DNA of 64,000 bases from Clostridiales bacterium (GTDB lineage: Bacteria > Bacillota > Clostridia > Oscillospirales > CAG-272): the NCBI GenBank assembly GCA_003522145.1, contig DPGD01000048.1, positions 1-64,000 on the forward strand, in the 5' to 3' direction. Below, piece by piece: positions 52,562-61,193 of the stretch. Within the stretch, counting starts at the first letter, position 1; each line of letters begins with the position of its first letter. The notes under the pieces were generated by a model, which saw nothing but the letters and a program-made list of their open reading frames with translations, ran no database searches and was not told the DNA's origin. A program made the translations under genes and the position numbers.

Positions 52562-52864
52562 ATGGTTCGTCATGTCATTCTATGGACCTTGAAAGAAGAT
52601 CTGACCGAGGAACAAAAGCAGGGAATCAAAGAAAGCGCAAAGGAACAGCTGGAGGGACTTTACGGCAAGATTCCGGCCTTAAAAAGCATCCAGATTCATA
52701 TTCATCCCTTGGATTCTTCCAACTGTGATATGATGCTGGAAAGCGTTTTTGAAAGTACCCGAGGATTAGCGGAGTATTCCGTTCATCCGGCGCATGTGGA
52801 GGTGGCGGACACCTATGTCCGTCCCTATACCAAGAGCCGGGTATGTATGGATTTTGAAGTCTGA
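52562..52864 (+). CDS. Dabb-family stress-responsive alpha/beta-barrel protein
   Basis: A 100-residue single-domain protein of the Dabb family. It starts MVRHVILWTLKEDLT and has the typical late YSVHPAHVEVADTYVRPYT. Such dimeric barrels are found alone or fused to enzymes and their role is mostly unknown. It is preceded by GAGAAGGA. mutY follows 3 bp later. Confidence 0.85.
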   Translation: MVRHVILWTLKEDLTEEQKQGIKESAKEQLEGLYGKIPALKSIQIHIHPLDSSNCDMMLESVFESTRGLAEYSVHPAHVEVADTYVRPYTKSRVCMDFEV

Positions 52865-52867
52865 AAG

Positions 52868-53905
52868 ATGAAGGATTTTTCGTTTTCAAAGGAACTGATC
52901 CTTTGGTATGAAGAAAACAAGCGGTCGCTTCCCTGGAGGGAAACGACCGATCCTTATAAAATCTGGGTCTCTGAAATTATGTTGCAGCAAACCCGGGTAG
53001 AGGCCGTGAAGCCCTATTATATGCGGTTTCTGGCGGCACTGCCCACTGTCCAGGATCTGGCAAACGCCGACCCGGAGCTTCTCAACAAGCTGTGGCAGGG
53101 GCTGGGCTATTACAGCAGAGTGCGGAATATGCAGAAGGCGGCCAAGGAGTGCCTGGTCCTTTATCAAGGGAAAATGCCCGGAACCTATAAAGAGCTGCAG
53201 AGCCTTCCCGGCATCGGAGAATATACGGCCGGTGCGATTGCTTCTTTTGCATACAAAGAACCTGTTCCGGCTGTGGACGGCAATGTTTTAAGGGTCATCT
53301 CCCGGTATTTGGCCTTGGAACTGCCCATTGATACGCCCCGGGCGAAAGAGCAGATTGCCGGGTTTGTTCGGTCGGTTTTACCCAAAGACCGTCCGGATGT
53401 GTTCAATCAGGCTCTGATCGAATTGGGCGCCACGCTTTGCGGTCCTGACAGAGCCGCCCGTTGCGGCGGTTGTCCGTTGCTCGGTCACTGTCAGGCTTTT
53501 GAAAAGGAAATGACCGAGTTTCTTCCCAAGCGCACCCCCAAAAAACCGAAAAGAGTGGAGGAACGAACGCCCTTACTGTTGGTGACGGAGGATGGGAAAA
53601 TGGCACTGTGCAAGCGCCCGGAGAAAGGACTGTTGCAGGGCTTGTGGGAGATACCGGCTTTGGAAGGGAAGGCCACACCGGAAGAGGTGGGCCGGGTGTT
53701 AAAAAGCTGGGGCTGTCTGCCTGTTCCCGGAGAGATTCAGCCTCTTCCGCACGCAAGGCATGTTTTTTCCCATGTGGTATGGGAAATGGACGGGTACAGA
53801 GTGTTGGTGGAAACAACCGGAGGGCTGTCCTTCTTTACAAAGGAAGAACGGAAGGCGTTGGCCGTTCCCTCAGCATTCAAGGCCTATTTCAGGTATCTGT
53901 TCTGA
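52868..53905 (+). CDS. mutY: A/G-specific adenine glycosylase
   Basis: A 345-residue DNA glycosylase that removes adenine opposite 8-oxoguanine. The helix-hairpin-helix is LPGIGEYTAGAIASFAY, with catalytic aspartate in PAVDGNVLRVISR; the early SEIMLQQTRVEAV holds the catalytic glutamate. The 4Fe-4S cysteines appear as C-x6-C-x2-C-x5-C in LCGPDRAARCGGCPLLGHC. A C-terminal NUDIX-like 8-oxoG recognition domain follows (about 225-345). It lies 3 bp after the Dabb gene. Confidence 0.95.
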   Translation: MKDFSFSKELILWYEENKRSLPWRETTDPYKIWVSEIMLQQTRVEAVKPYYMRFLAALPTVQDLANADPELLNKLWQGLGYYSRVRNMQKAAKECLVLYQGKMPGTYKELQSLPGIGEYTAGAIASFAYKEPVPAVDGNVLRVISRYLALELPIDTPRAKEQIAGFVRSVLPKDRPDVFNQALIELGATLCGPDRAARCGGCPLLGHCQAFEKEMTEFLPKRTPKKPKRVEERTPLLLVTEDGKMALCKRPEKGLLQGLWEIPALEGKATPEEVGRVLKSWGCLPVPGEIQPLPHARHVFSHVVWEMDGYRVLVETTGGLSFFTKEERKALAVPSAFKAYFRYLF

Positions 53906-53991
53906 GGCTTCAGAGGGTCTTTTGTTCTGTTTTCCGTTGGGGAATGCCCATTAAGCTCCCTTTCGAGAACGCCTTTACTACAGAAAGTTTA

Positions 53992-54035
53992 GGGGTGTAA
54001 AAAGCTCGGTCAGAGTTTTTTGTACCCCCATTTTT
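53992..54035 (+). terminator. Terminator hairpin between mutY and the histidine kinase
   Basis: GGGGTGTAAAAA pairs with TTTTTTGTACCCC around CTCGGTCAGAG, then ATTTTTAT. It lies between convergent genes and belongs to the TGTAAAA terminator family. Confidence 0.75.
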
Positions 54036-54070
54036 ATATGGCAAATACGGTCTGAAGCAGAAGCAACCGG

Positions 54071-55627
54071 TCAGTTTTCCAGAGGCGTTTCGCTTAAAAC
54101 ATCCAAGGTGAACCAGAAGGTAGAGCCTTTGCCGACGGTGCTGGAGACACCGCAGGTGCCCTTATGGGCATTGACAATTCCTTTAACGATGGAAAGTCCC
54201 AGACCGGAGCCCACCGTAGCTCTTTTATGGGTCTTGTCTACCTTGTAGTAGCGTTCCCAGATCAGGGGCAGCTGCTCTTCGGGAATGCCCTCTCCGTGAT
54301 CTTTGACGGAAATGGTGACCTTCCCCTGTTCCACGGTTTGGGTGACCAGGATCTTTTTGTCCTCGCCTGCATAGTTGACGGCGTTGTTGACCAGATTATA
54401 GACCACCTGCATAAGCCGGGAATAATCTCCCTCCACGCTGACCTGCCGGTCATAAATAAACTCAATGGAGTAGCCTTCCCGATCCCGCAATTTGTTGTAG
54501 CGGGTCAGTTCGCTTTCGATGCTGTTGGTCAGAGCCAACGGTTCCATGGTCATTTCTGCCGTTCCGGATTCGATCTTGGAAATGTCCAGTACATCGTTGA
54601 CCAAGGCTTTCATCCGGTTGCTCTCATCAATGATGATCTGAAGATTGTCTTCGTTCTTTTCATCGGGCAGATCCCGCATCACCTCGGCATATCCGGAAAT
54701 CAGGGTCAAGGGCGTGCGCAGGTCATGAGAAATATTGGCGACCAGTTCCCGTTGCAGATGATCGGTTTTGGAAAGCTCCTCGGCGGCGTAGTTCAGCGTG
54801 TCGGAAAGCTCGGTAATTTCCTTGTAGCCTTTTCCGTCGAAATGAACGCTGTAGTCCCGTTTGGCAAGACGCTTTGCGGCCCGGTTGATCTTTTCGATGG
54901 GCCGGGTGATCCAAAAGGAGATCAGCAGGGCGAAAACCGCCGTGCAGAGAAGAACAATGCCCGACAGCCCGAACATAACGGTATTCATGGTTTTCACGGT
55001 TGAACCCAGGGGAATCACCGAGGCGTTGAGAAAGAACACGGTGGTGCGCAATTCATCGGTTTTTACAGCATAGGCCACGGTTATGTTCTCCTTGGCCACA
55101 GCTTCGCTTTCCAGATTGCTGGAATCAAGATAGCAGAATCCGCCGTTTTGCAGGGCGCCGTTTGCAGCGTCAAGAATCAGCACAGACCGATCCAGAATTC
55201 CGTTGGGATTGGAAAGGGAGCTGTGCAGATCACCCGAAACCGAAAGAAGCCGATGCAAAAGACAATTGCAGTTGGATTTGGATTTATAGTCTCCCCGGCA
55301 GGTGATCCAGGAGTTCTTATAGATCACATAGGAAGAAATACAGATGTTCTTTTCCGCCCCGATTTCGGCCATTCTTTCGGAGAGAGAATCGGGATCGGCG
55401 GTCAAGAGCTCCTGCCCCGCTTCACGCAGTTCTTTTTTCTGGATGCCGAGATAGACCTTATCCAAAAGAAAGCTCTGCGCAAACCAGATAAAGGAAAGGC
55501 TCAGAACCGTCAGAAGAAGCAGGGAGAGCAGAAGCTTCCATTTGGCGCTTATCCGATTGTGCCGTTCTTTTTTCTTTTGACGGCATTTTTTAAGAAAACG
55601 CCCTTCCGGTTCACTGGTTGGTGTCAA
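54071..55627 (-). CDS. HAMP-domain sensor histidine kinase
   Basis: A 518-residue membrane kinase. Two helices (about 28-50 and 215-240) bound a roughly 165-residue external sensor; HAMP follows, then the H-box NISHDLRTPLTLISGYAEV, N-box VVYNLVNNAVNYAGED, G1 VKDHGEGIP and G2 GSGLGLSIVKGI. It autophosphorylates on histidine and passes phosphate to the adjacent regulator. It starts with TTG at 55627, inside the end of the regulator gene (17 bp overlap); no later start has a better site. The signal is unknown. Confidence 0.92.
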   Translation of the reverse strand: MTPTSEPEGRFLKKCRQKKKERHNRISAKWKLLLSLLLLTVLSLSFIWFAQSFLLDKVYLGIQKKELREAGQELLTADPDSLSERMAEIGAEKNICISSYVIYKNSWITCRGDYKSKSNCNCLLHRLLSVSGDLHSSLSNPNGILDRSVLILDAANGALQNGGFCYLDSSNLESEAVAKENITVAYAVKTDELRTTVFFLNASVIPLGSTVKTMNTVMFGLSGIVLLCTAVFALLISFWITRPIEKINRAAKRLAKRDYSVHFDGKGYKEITELSDTLNYAAEELSKTDHLQRELVANISHDLRTPLTLISGYAEVMRDLPDEKNEDNLQIIIDESNRMKALVNDVLDISKIESGTAEMTMEPLALTNSIESELTRYNKLRDREGYSIEFIYDRQVSVEGDYSRLMQVVYNLVNNAVNYAGEDKKILVTQTVEQGKVTISVKDHGEGIPEEQLPLIWERYYKVDKTHKRATVGSGLGLSIVKGIVNAHKGTCGVSSTVGKGSTFWFTLDVLSETPLEN

Positions 55628-56291
55628 AGCGATACCCCACGCCGCGCAGCGTTACGATATATCTGCTGTATTCCCCAAGGCTCCGGCGCAGGAGTTTGAT
55701 GTGGGTGTCCAAGGTCCGGTCATCTCCGTAAAAATCATAGCCCCAGACCTCACAAATCAGTTTTTCTCTGGTCAAGGCGATGTTGGCATTTCGGATCATA
55801 TAGAAGAGCAGTTCATATTCCTTTGGGGAAAGCTCGATCCTCTTGCCGTCGATTTTCACGATTCTGGCGGTGAAATCCACCGAAAGTCCCCCCAAACGGA
55901 AGAAATTGGTGGTGGTTTCGGGACTTTTCTTCACTCTTTTCAGAATGGCGGAAACCCGGAGCATCAGTTCCTTGGGAGAAAAGGGCTTGACCACATAATC
56001 GTCTGCCCCGATCTCAAAGCCGTTGATCCGGTCGTATTCCTCTCCCCGGGCGGACAGCAGAATGATGGGCAGATTCGGATGCAGCTTTTTGATCTCTCTG
56101 CCGGCGGAAAATCCGTCCAGTTCGGGCATCATAATGTCTAAAATCACCAGGCTGTAGTCCTCTTTTTTGCATTTTTCCACCGCCTGCATTCCGTTTTCGG
56201 CTTCCTCCACCTCATAGCCCTCATAGGTGGCGTATTTCACAATCAGCGTCCGGATTGCCGATTCGTCATCTACTATCAGAAGTTTGCTCAT
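55611..56291 (-). CDS. OmpR/PhoB-family response regulator
   Basis: A 226-residue regulator. The receiver domain has the acidic pair DDES and the phospho-acceptor aspartate in SLVILDIMMPELDG (near 53), with LLSARGEEYDRINGF and the conserved lysine in YVVKPFSPKEL. The winged-helix domain (about 130-226) has ELSPKEYELLFYMIRN and TLRGVGYRFD. The cognate kinase overlaps it downstream, and the htrA-like gene is 90 bp upstream. Confidence 0.94.
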   Translation of the reverse strand: MSKLLIVDDESAIRTLIVKYATYEGYEVEEAENGMQAVEKCKKEDYSLVILDIMMPELDGFSAGREIKKLHPNLPIILLSARGEEYDRINGFEIGADDYVVKPFSPKELMLRVSAILKRVKKSPETTTNFFRLGGLSVDFTARIVKIDGKRIELSPKEYELLFYMIRNANIALTREKLICEVWGYDFYGDDRTLDTHIKLLRRSLGEYSRYIVTLRGVGYRFDTNQ

Positions 56292-56332
56292 GAATAATTT
56301 TCCTTTCTCAGAATATGGTCATGAATCCAAGG

Positions 56333-56370
56333 TTTGCCGGGAGGATGCAACTGCGCATCGCCCCGGCAAA
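56333..56370 (-). other. Long hairpin between htrA-like and response regulator genes
   Basis: TTTGCCGGG and CCCGGCAAA form the outer stem and GATGC/GCATC the inner stem around GCAGT. No T run follows, so it is more likely a stabilising or processing stem inside a polycistronic transcript than a terminator. Confidence 0.55.
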
Positions 56371-56381
56371 GAATGATTTTG

Positions 56382-58043
56382 TTACCTGTACATCTCGATC
56401 ACCCGAATTTTCAGAGTGACCGCCTGCAGGGAATATTTATTTTGCATAAAGCCGTAGCTCTGAGAAACCAGCCGGGAAACCACTACGGTCAGCTCCTCCC
56501 CTTTTTCCTTGCCTTCCAGAAGCTCGTTCACTTCGTTTAAGGTTCGTATTTCCTTGCCGTCGATGGTTTTGATCAGATCTCCGTAGGCGAAGGTGTTGTC
56601 GCTTTCCGCATAGTCCACCATGCCGTCAGAGGCCACAATCAGGCCGTAAACAGGGGCACCGCTCAGCTCCTCCATTTTGGAAATCAGCGTTGCGTTGCTG
56701 TAATTTGAATAATTTTCTTTGGTAATCTCATAGCACTGCGTGATTCCCAGCGACTTGCGCAGAATGGAATCATCCTCTTCGATCATCTTTCCGATGGTGG
56801 TCTTTACGGTTTCAATAGGAATGGCAAAACCGATTCCTTCCACACTGGTGGCCGATTTTTTGGAATTCACAATGCCGATGAGCTGTCCTTCGGCGTTGAA
56901 GCACCCGCCGCCCGAGTTGCCGGGATTGATGGCGGCAGTGACCTGCATCAGGTGCATGACCGTGCCGTCTAAGGTGATGTCTCTTGCCAGGGCACTGACA
57001 ATGCCGCTGGTCACCGAATTTGCCAGAGTTCCCAAGGGGTTTCCGATGACTATGGCCGTTTCACCCACAAGAACCTCGCTTCCGTTTCCTTGAATTACCG
57101 GAAGAAGGCCCTTTACATGGATGCGCAAAAGAGCAAGGTCGGTTTCCGGATCTCTGGCAATGCAGGTAGCGGGGTATTTATCGCCGTTCTCCAGAGTGAC
57201 ATAGAGGGAGACGGCATCCTCAACCACATGGTTGTTGGTGACAATATAACCGTCACCGGTCCAGATAACGCCGCTTCCCGAACCCTTGGCGGTGGCTGTG
57301 GTCACATTTACGGTCACAACCGACGGAGAACAGGTTGCCGCAACCCGGACAATGGCATTTTCGTTTCCGGCATTCTCGGTGTTCACCCATTGATTTTGGT
57401 CATAGCTGGCAACCGGTGTGGGAGAAGGAGAAGCGCTGGGGGAAGAATCCTTGGAGGGAGGGGTATCGAAAATACCTTCCAAAGGATCCTTGCCGGATTC
57501 GATGCGGTCATTCCATTCTTCCAACAGAGCATGCAAAGCAGTGCCGGCAAACAGCATCAGCACAAGCACCAGCAGAGCGGAAACAACGGAGAGAGCAATG
57601 ACCAGGCCCTTCTTGGAGTTTTTACCGGAGGACTGAGGAGGAGCAGAAGGCGGATACGACGGTGTGGGCCGGTCAAAGCCGCCGTTGCTTCCGAAAGGGA
57701 ACGGACTGTTCGGGATTCCGCCGTTCGGAGTTCCCTCGTCCCGGATTTCATTCCGAATCCCGTTTCCCGGAATTCCGCTGTTCGGAATCCCGTCTCCCTG
57801 ATTTTGGCTTTCCGGATTTTCACCGGCGTTTTTTTCCAGATGAGCATTCTGTGCTTCAAAGGAGTTCTCCGGGCTTTCAACGCTTTCGGTGTTTCCGGGA
57901 GCGTTCCCGGATGTGGGCTCCGAAGCCGCTCCCTCGGCTCTTTCCTGCATCTCCTTGGCAGGATTTTCCGCAGGATTTTCTGCGGCAGAAGGGTTGCTTT
58001 CGGAATGGAGATTGTTTTCCGGATCGTTCAGCTTGGAATTCAT
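56382..58043 (-). CDS. HtrA/DegP-like S1C serine protease
   Basis: A 553-residue membrane-tethered protease. Residues 1-145 are a disordered cytoplasmic tail rich in N, P, S, E and G with IPNSGIPGNGI-like repeats. One membrane helix follows (146-168). The trypsin-like domain carries the triad in VTNNHVVEDA (His), ARDPETDLALLRI (Asp) and NPGNSGGGCFN (Ser); one PDZ domain ends the protein (about 455-540). It degrades or guards misfolded envelope proteins. The ATG at 58043 is used; a GTG at 58052 behind AAGGAAGG is possible. The two-component genes follow on the same strand. Confidence 0.92.
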   Translation of the reverse strand: MNSKLNDPENNLHSESNPSAAENPAENPAKEMQERAEGAASEPTSGNAPGNTESVESPENSFEAQNAHLEKNAGENPESQNQGDGIPNSGIPGNGIRNEIRDEGTPNGGIPNSPFPFGSNGGFDRPTPSYPPSAPPQSSGKNSKKGLVIALSVVSALLVLVLMLFAGTALHALLEEWNDRIESGKDPLEGIFDTPPSKDSSPSASPSPTPVASYDQNQWVNTENAGNENAIVRVAATCSPSVVTVNVTTATAKGSGSGVIWTGDGYIVTNNHVVEDAVSLYVTLENGDKYPATCIARDPETDLALLRIHVKGLLPVIQGNGSEVLVGETAIVIGNPLGTLANSVTSGIVSALARDITLDGTVMHLMQVTAAINPGNSGGGCFNAEGQLIGIVNSKKSATSVEGIGFAIPIETVKTTIGKMIEEDDSILRKSLGITQCYEITKENYSNYSNATLISKMEELSGAPVYGLIVASDGMVDYAESDNTFAYGDLIKTIDGKEIRTLNEVNELLEGKEKGEELTVVVSRLVSQSYGFMQNKYSLQAVTLKIRVIEMYR

Positions 58044-58381
58044 ATTCGTCACCCTGACCTTCCTTTCGGAAAGGCTTCCTTTCTTCAATTATGGGCATCA
58101 TGCAGCGCGCTCCGGCTGCTTGGCCGGAGGGAATTTTTGTCCCTGTTGCAAGAGAAGTATATACTGGGAATGTGACGGTTATTTGAAAAATGATTTAATC
58201 TTGGCTGAAAAACAGCAAAAAAGGGGCGGAACGGAACTATCCGGAAAACGCGCCGAAAAATAGGCGACATTTTTCGGACTGTTTGTCCGAAAAACTACTT
58301 TTATGCGGATGTTTCAAGGAAAACTCTGAAATTTCACATTTTGTTCTTCTGTATTTTACAACTTTGTACTATCATTGTCAA
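58044..58381. other. Divergent gap between htrA-like and SpoIID-like genes
   Basis: It contains the 5' region of the protease gene, a palindromic AGTATATACT (58154-58163) that gives TATACT on both strands but without a good -35 on the minus side, and a perfect 10-bp hairpin TTTTTCGGAC/GTCCGAAAAA (58270-58294) that could stop transcription from either side. No gene is visible. Confidence 0.5.
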
Positions 58382-58410
58382 GTATATTCGCAAAAAAACA
58401 GGCATAATCT
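58382..58410 (+). promoter_or_regulatory. Sigma-E-like promoter of the SpoIID-like gene
   Basis: GTATATT (58382-58388) and CATAATCT (58403-58410) with 14 bp between them fit 6 of 7 and 6 of 8 sigma-E consensus positions. spoIID is a sigma-E gene in other spore formers. Confidence 0.6.
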
Positions 58411-58458
58411 TCCATAGGACGAGCTAAAAACGAAACACGAAAGGAATACGCCGAGAGT

Positions 58459-59895
58459 ATGGAGAATGTGAAAAGGTTCTTTCAGAAAAACAAAAAAGCA
58501 GTGTTGCCGGCAGTGCTGGGAGTCTTGCTCTTTTCGGTGATGTTTTTTGCCTTGCTTGGAGTGTGTGCCGGAAAAGTTCAGGAAAAGCCTGCGGACGAGG
58601 AAGGAACTGTCTTGGAAAGCCTGACATCGTCAACCGTTCCGGGTGGCGAAGGGGCGGAGAATCTCCTTCCGCCCGCTTCCGAGGGGGCTCTCACCGAACC
58701 AAAGGATTCCGCAAAGGAGAATTTTGCCAGTCTGTCTGATGGCTATCTCTCCCCGGATGCTGCTTCCGAGCCGATGGCAGAGCCGAGCGAAGAGCCGTCT
58801 TCCGAACCAACAGAAGAACCGACTGCCGAGCCAACGGAAGAACCGACTGCCGAACCGACGGAAAAACCGACTGCCGAGCCGACAGAAGAACCGTCGGTCG
58901 AGCCGACAGAAGAACCGACTGCCGAGCCGACAGAAGAACCGACTGCCGAGCCGACAGAAGAACCCACCGGCGAGCCGACAGAAGAACCGTCGGTCGAGCC
59001 GAGCGAGGAGCCGGAGCCAACACCCGGAGAGTCGCCCTTACCGGAGGAATTTCTGCTGACCGTTTACAATCATGAAAAGGGAATCGTGGAGACCGTTCTC
59101 TTTGAGGACTATGTGGCAAGGGCCTTGCAGGCGGAAATGTCGGGCAATTCGCCCATGGAGGCTTTAAAAGCCCAGGCGATCGCCATTCGCAGTTACATCC
59201 TGTCGAACGCTTCGGTGCGTTATGAGTGTCACTACGGAGCAATGACCTGTGACGACTATACACACTGTATGGCCTGCCTAAGCGAAGAGGAATTTGCCAC
59301 CCTGAATGAGACCGAGAGAAGCCGGTGTCTTGAGGCAGTGCGCAGTACCGAGGGGCAGATCCTGACCTACAAGGGCCGGGTCATTACCGCCTATTTCCAC
59401 TGGTGTTCCTACGGCTACACCGCCTCCTGCCAAGAGGTTTTCGGAAACTATGTGCCTTATTTGCAGTCGGTGTACAGTCCGGTGGAAAAGGAAATGGTGA
59501 AGGTTTACCGTTTTTCTTCGGCTACGCTTTTAGAGGAGCTGTTCGGGAGCGTGACGGCAGAAAAGTATCTTTCCGGCGGCGCTTTTCCTTTGGGGATGAT
59601 TACAGAAACCGAAAGCGGCCGGGTGGACACGGTGTATATCTACGGTGTGCCGGTAAAGGGAGTACGCTTAAGGCAAGCCGTTGGATTGCGCTCGACAAAG
59701 TTTGATGTGTCCTACAATCCGGATAAGGATGAGTTCACCTTTGTGGTATACGGCAGCGGACACGGCGTGGGCATGAGCCAGTGGGGGGCCATTGCTCTGG
59801 CGAACGAGGGAAAAAGTTACGCCCAGATCCTCTATTACTACTACAAAGATACCGTCCTTGCTCTTATGAACAAGAACCTTTTCCCCGGTCAGTAA
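58459..59895 (+). CDS. SpoIID/LytB-domain protein with a proline-glutamate repeat linker
   Basis: A 478-residue protein. One membrane helix (about 15-38) is followed by a low-complexity linker (about 103-193) of 8-residue units of the PTEEPTAE type, then the SpoIID domain (about 195-470). The catalytic-type glutamate lies in ARALQAEMSGNSPMEALKAQAIAIRSY, and the end shows GSGHGVGMSQWGA. SpoIID is a lytic transglycosylase acting on peptidoglycan during engulfment. The repeat linker is not part of classic SpoIID, so this may be a paralogue of the engulfment enzyme; no spoIIIAD or spoIIQ genes are adjacent. Confidence 0.85.
   Translation: MENVKRFFQKNKKAVLPAVLGVLLFSVMFFALLGVCAGKVQEKPADEEGTVLESLTSSTVPGGEGAENLLPPASEGALTEPKDSAKENFASLSDGYLSPDAASEPMAEPSEEPSSEPTEEPTAEPTEEPTAEPTEKPTAEPTEEPSVEPTEEPTAEPTEEPTAEPTEEPTGEPTEEPSVEPSEEPEPTPGESPLPEEFLLTVYNHEKGIVETVLFEDYVARALQAEMSGNSPMEALKAQAIAIRSYILSNASVRYECHYGAMTCDDYTHCMACLSEEEFATLNETERSRCLEAVRSTEGQILTYKGRVITAYFHWCSYGYTASCQEVFGNYVPYLQSVYSPVEKEMVKVYRFSSATLLEELFGSVTAEKYLSGGAFPLGMITETESGRVDTVYIYGVPVKGVRLRQAVGLRSTKFDVSYNPDKDEFTFVVYGSGHGVGMSQWGAIALANEGKSYAQILYYYYKDTVLALMNKNLFPGQ
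58770..59030 (+). repeat. 24-bp coding tandem repeat
   Basis: About eleven imperfect copies of a 24-bp unit, such as CCGACAGAAGAACCGACTGC, encode the PTEEPTAE linker of the SpoIID-like protein. Copies near 58900-58970 are almost identical, so copy number may vary between strains. Confidence 0.85.
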
Positions 59896-59913
59896 GAAAA
59901 ATGCAAAAAATAC

Positions 59914-59942
59914 TTGAAATCGGGAAAAAAGTGTGCTATAAT
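59914..59942 (+). promoter_or_regulatory. Sigma-A promoter of the T-box leader
   Basis: TTGAAA (59914-59919) and TATAAT (59937-59942) with 17 bp spacing; transcription would start near 59949. Confidence 0.85.
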
Positions 59943-59948
59943 CCCCCT

Positions 59949-60196
59949 GTATGAAACGCAGTGACGAAGAGTGCGTTCTGTGTTCTTCCCCCAAGAGAGT
60001 TTCCGTCGGCGGCTGGGAGCGGAGACGGGGAAAAGAGAATGCTGTTCACTTCCGAGCGGAGCCGGGGAAGGGGGAATTCCTCTGTAGTCGGCTACGGACA
60101 TCCCGTTACAGATGAAAGAGTGCCGCAGTTTTTGCGGAATTAAGGTGGTACCACGGAGAGATCCTTCGTCCTTTTTGAGGAGGAAGGATTTTTTTT
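59949..60196 (+). ncRNA. T-box riboswitch, phenylalanine type
   Basis: Stem I can be drawn with CTTCCCC/GGGGAA and GCGTTC/GAATGC arms. On the 3' side of the specifier loop the triplet TTC (60045-60047) is followed by A, fitting tRNA-Phe. The antiterminator T-box AAGGTGGTACCACGG is at 60142-60156; its TGGT would pair with the ACCA end of tRNA-Phe. The terminator stem ATCCTTC-TCCT/AGGA-GAAGGAT (60161-60189) ends in eight T. Uncharged tRNA-Phe would open the operon. The first gene behind it is a YitT-family gene, not pheS. Confidence 0.93.
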
Positions 60197-60229
60197 GGAC
60201 TTCAATTTTTCCTATGGAAAGGAACGGTC

Positions 60230-61162
60230 GTGACAATGAGAATTGTGCTGACGAAGAAAAAAGTTTGGGATGTAGTGAAGGAATATGCCGTCATCTCCTT
60301 TGGCATCCTGCTGGTTGCAATCGGGGTTTTTTTCTTCAAATTTCCCAATAATATTTCCACCGGCGGTGTGACGGGTCTGGCGGTGGTGCTGAACCAGATC
60401 TTTCCGGCAGTATCCGCATCCAATTTCGTGACCATTTTCAATACGGTTTTTTTGGTGATCGGGTTCCTGTTTCTGGGGAAGGAGTCGGGAATCAAAACGG
60501 TATACGGCTCCTTTCTGCTTTCCGGTTTTTTAGAGCTGTTTGACCTGATTTTCAAGTGGAGCAATGTGCCCAAAGATTTTTTACCTTTGACCGTGACCCC
60601 ATCCAACCCGAACGGTGAACCGGTTCTGGAGCTTTTTTTCGCCGTGCTTTTTCCGGCGGTAGGTGCCGCAATTCTCTTTTATCACCACGCCTCTTCCGGC
60701 GGCACGGATATTGTGGCCATGATCATTCACAAGTATACCAACATTGACAGCGGCAAGGGACTGCTGATTGCCGATGTGGTGCTGGTTTTGCTGACCTTTT
60801 ACAACTTTGACCGGCACGAGATCGCATGGACTACGGGACTTTTGTCGATGGCCGGATTGATCGCCAAATCCTTGGTGGTGGACGGGGTAATAGAGAGCAT
60901 CAATCAGTCCAAGTATTTTCTTATCATCACCACCCACAGGGAAGAGGTGGAAAAATATGTCATCGAAAAGCTGAAACGCAGCGCGACGAGCTGGAAATGC
61001 GAGGGTGCCTACTCCCACAGGGAGGAGTATGCCTTGGTTACGGTCATGACCCGGGTCCAGGGGTATCATTTGCGTCGCTATATCAAATCCATAGATCCGA
61101 AGTCCTTTGTCATCGTCACCAACAGCAGTGACATTCTGGGCAAGGGCTTCAGAGAAGTATAA
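60230..61162 (+). CDS. YitT-family (DUF161/DUF2179) membrane protein
   Basis: A 310-residue protein. Five or six membrane helices (about 18-220) contain NISTGGVTGLAVVLNQ and HHASSGGTDIVAMI, the repeated family signature; a C-terminal cytoplasmic DUF2179 domain (about 225-305) follows. The function of YitT proteins is unknown. GTG 60230 is preferred (GGA site 6 bp upstream); ATG 60236 is possible. It lies between the Phe T-box and pheS, with only 31 bp to pheS, so it is expressed when charged tRNA-Phe is scarce. Confidence 0.87.
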   Translation: MTMRIVLTKKKVWDVVKEYAVISFGILLVAIGVFFFKFPNNISTGGVTGLAVVLNQIFPAVSASNFVTIFNTVFLVIGFLFLGKESGIKTVYGSFLLSGFLELFDLIFKWSNVPKDFLPLTVTPSNPNGEPVLELFFAVLFPAVGAAILFYHHASSGGTDIVAMIIHKYTNIDSGKGLLIADVVLVLLTFYNFDRHEIAWTTGLLSMAGLIAKSLVVDGVIESINQSKYFLIITTHREEVEKYVIEKLKRSATSWKCEGAYSHREEYALVTVMTRVQGYHLRRYIKSIDPKSFVIVTNSSDILGKGFREV

Positions 61163-61193
61163 GTGCGGTCAAAAGACACAGAGGAGGATGAAG

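Noticed and set aside
58770..59030. Regular 24-bp repeats resembling a CRISPR array
   Set aside because: The units are contiguous, in frame and encode PTEEPTAE; there are no spacers and no cas genes.
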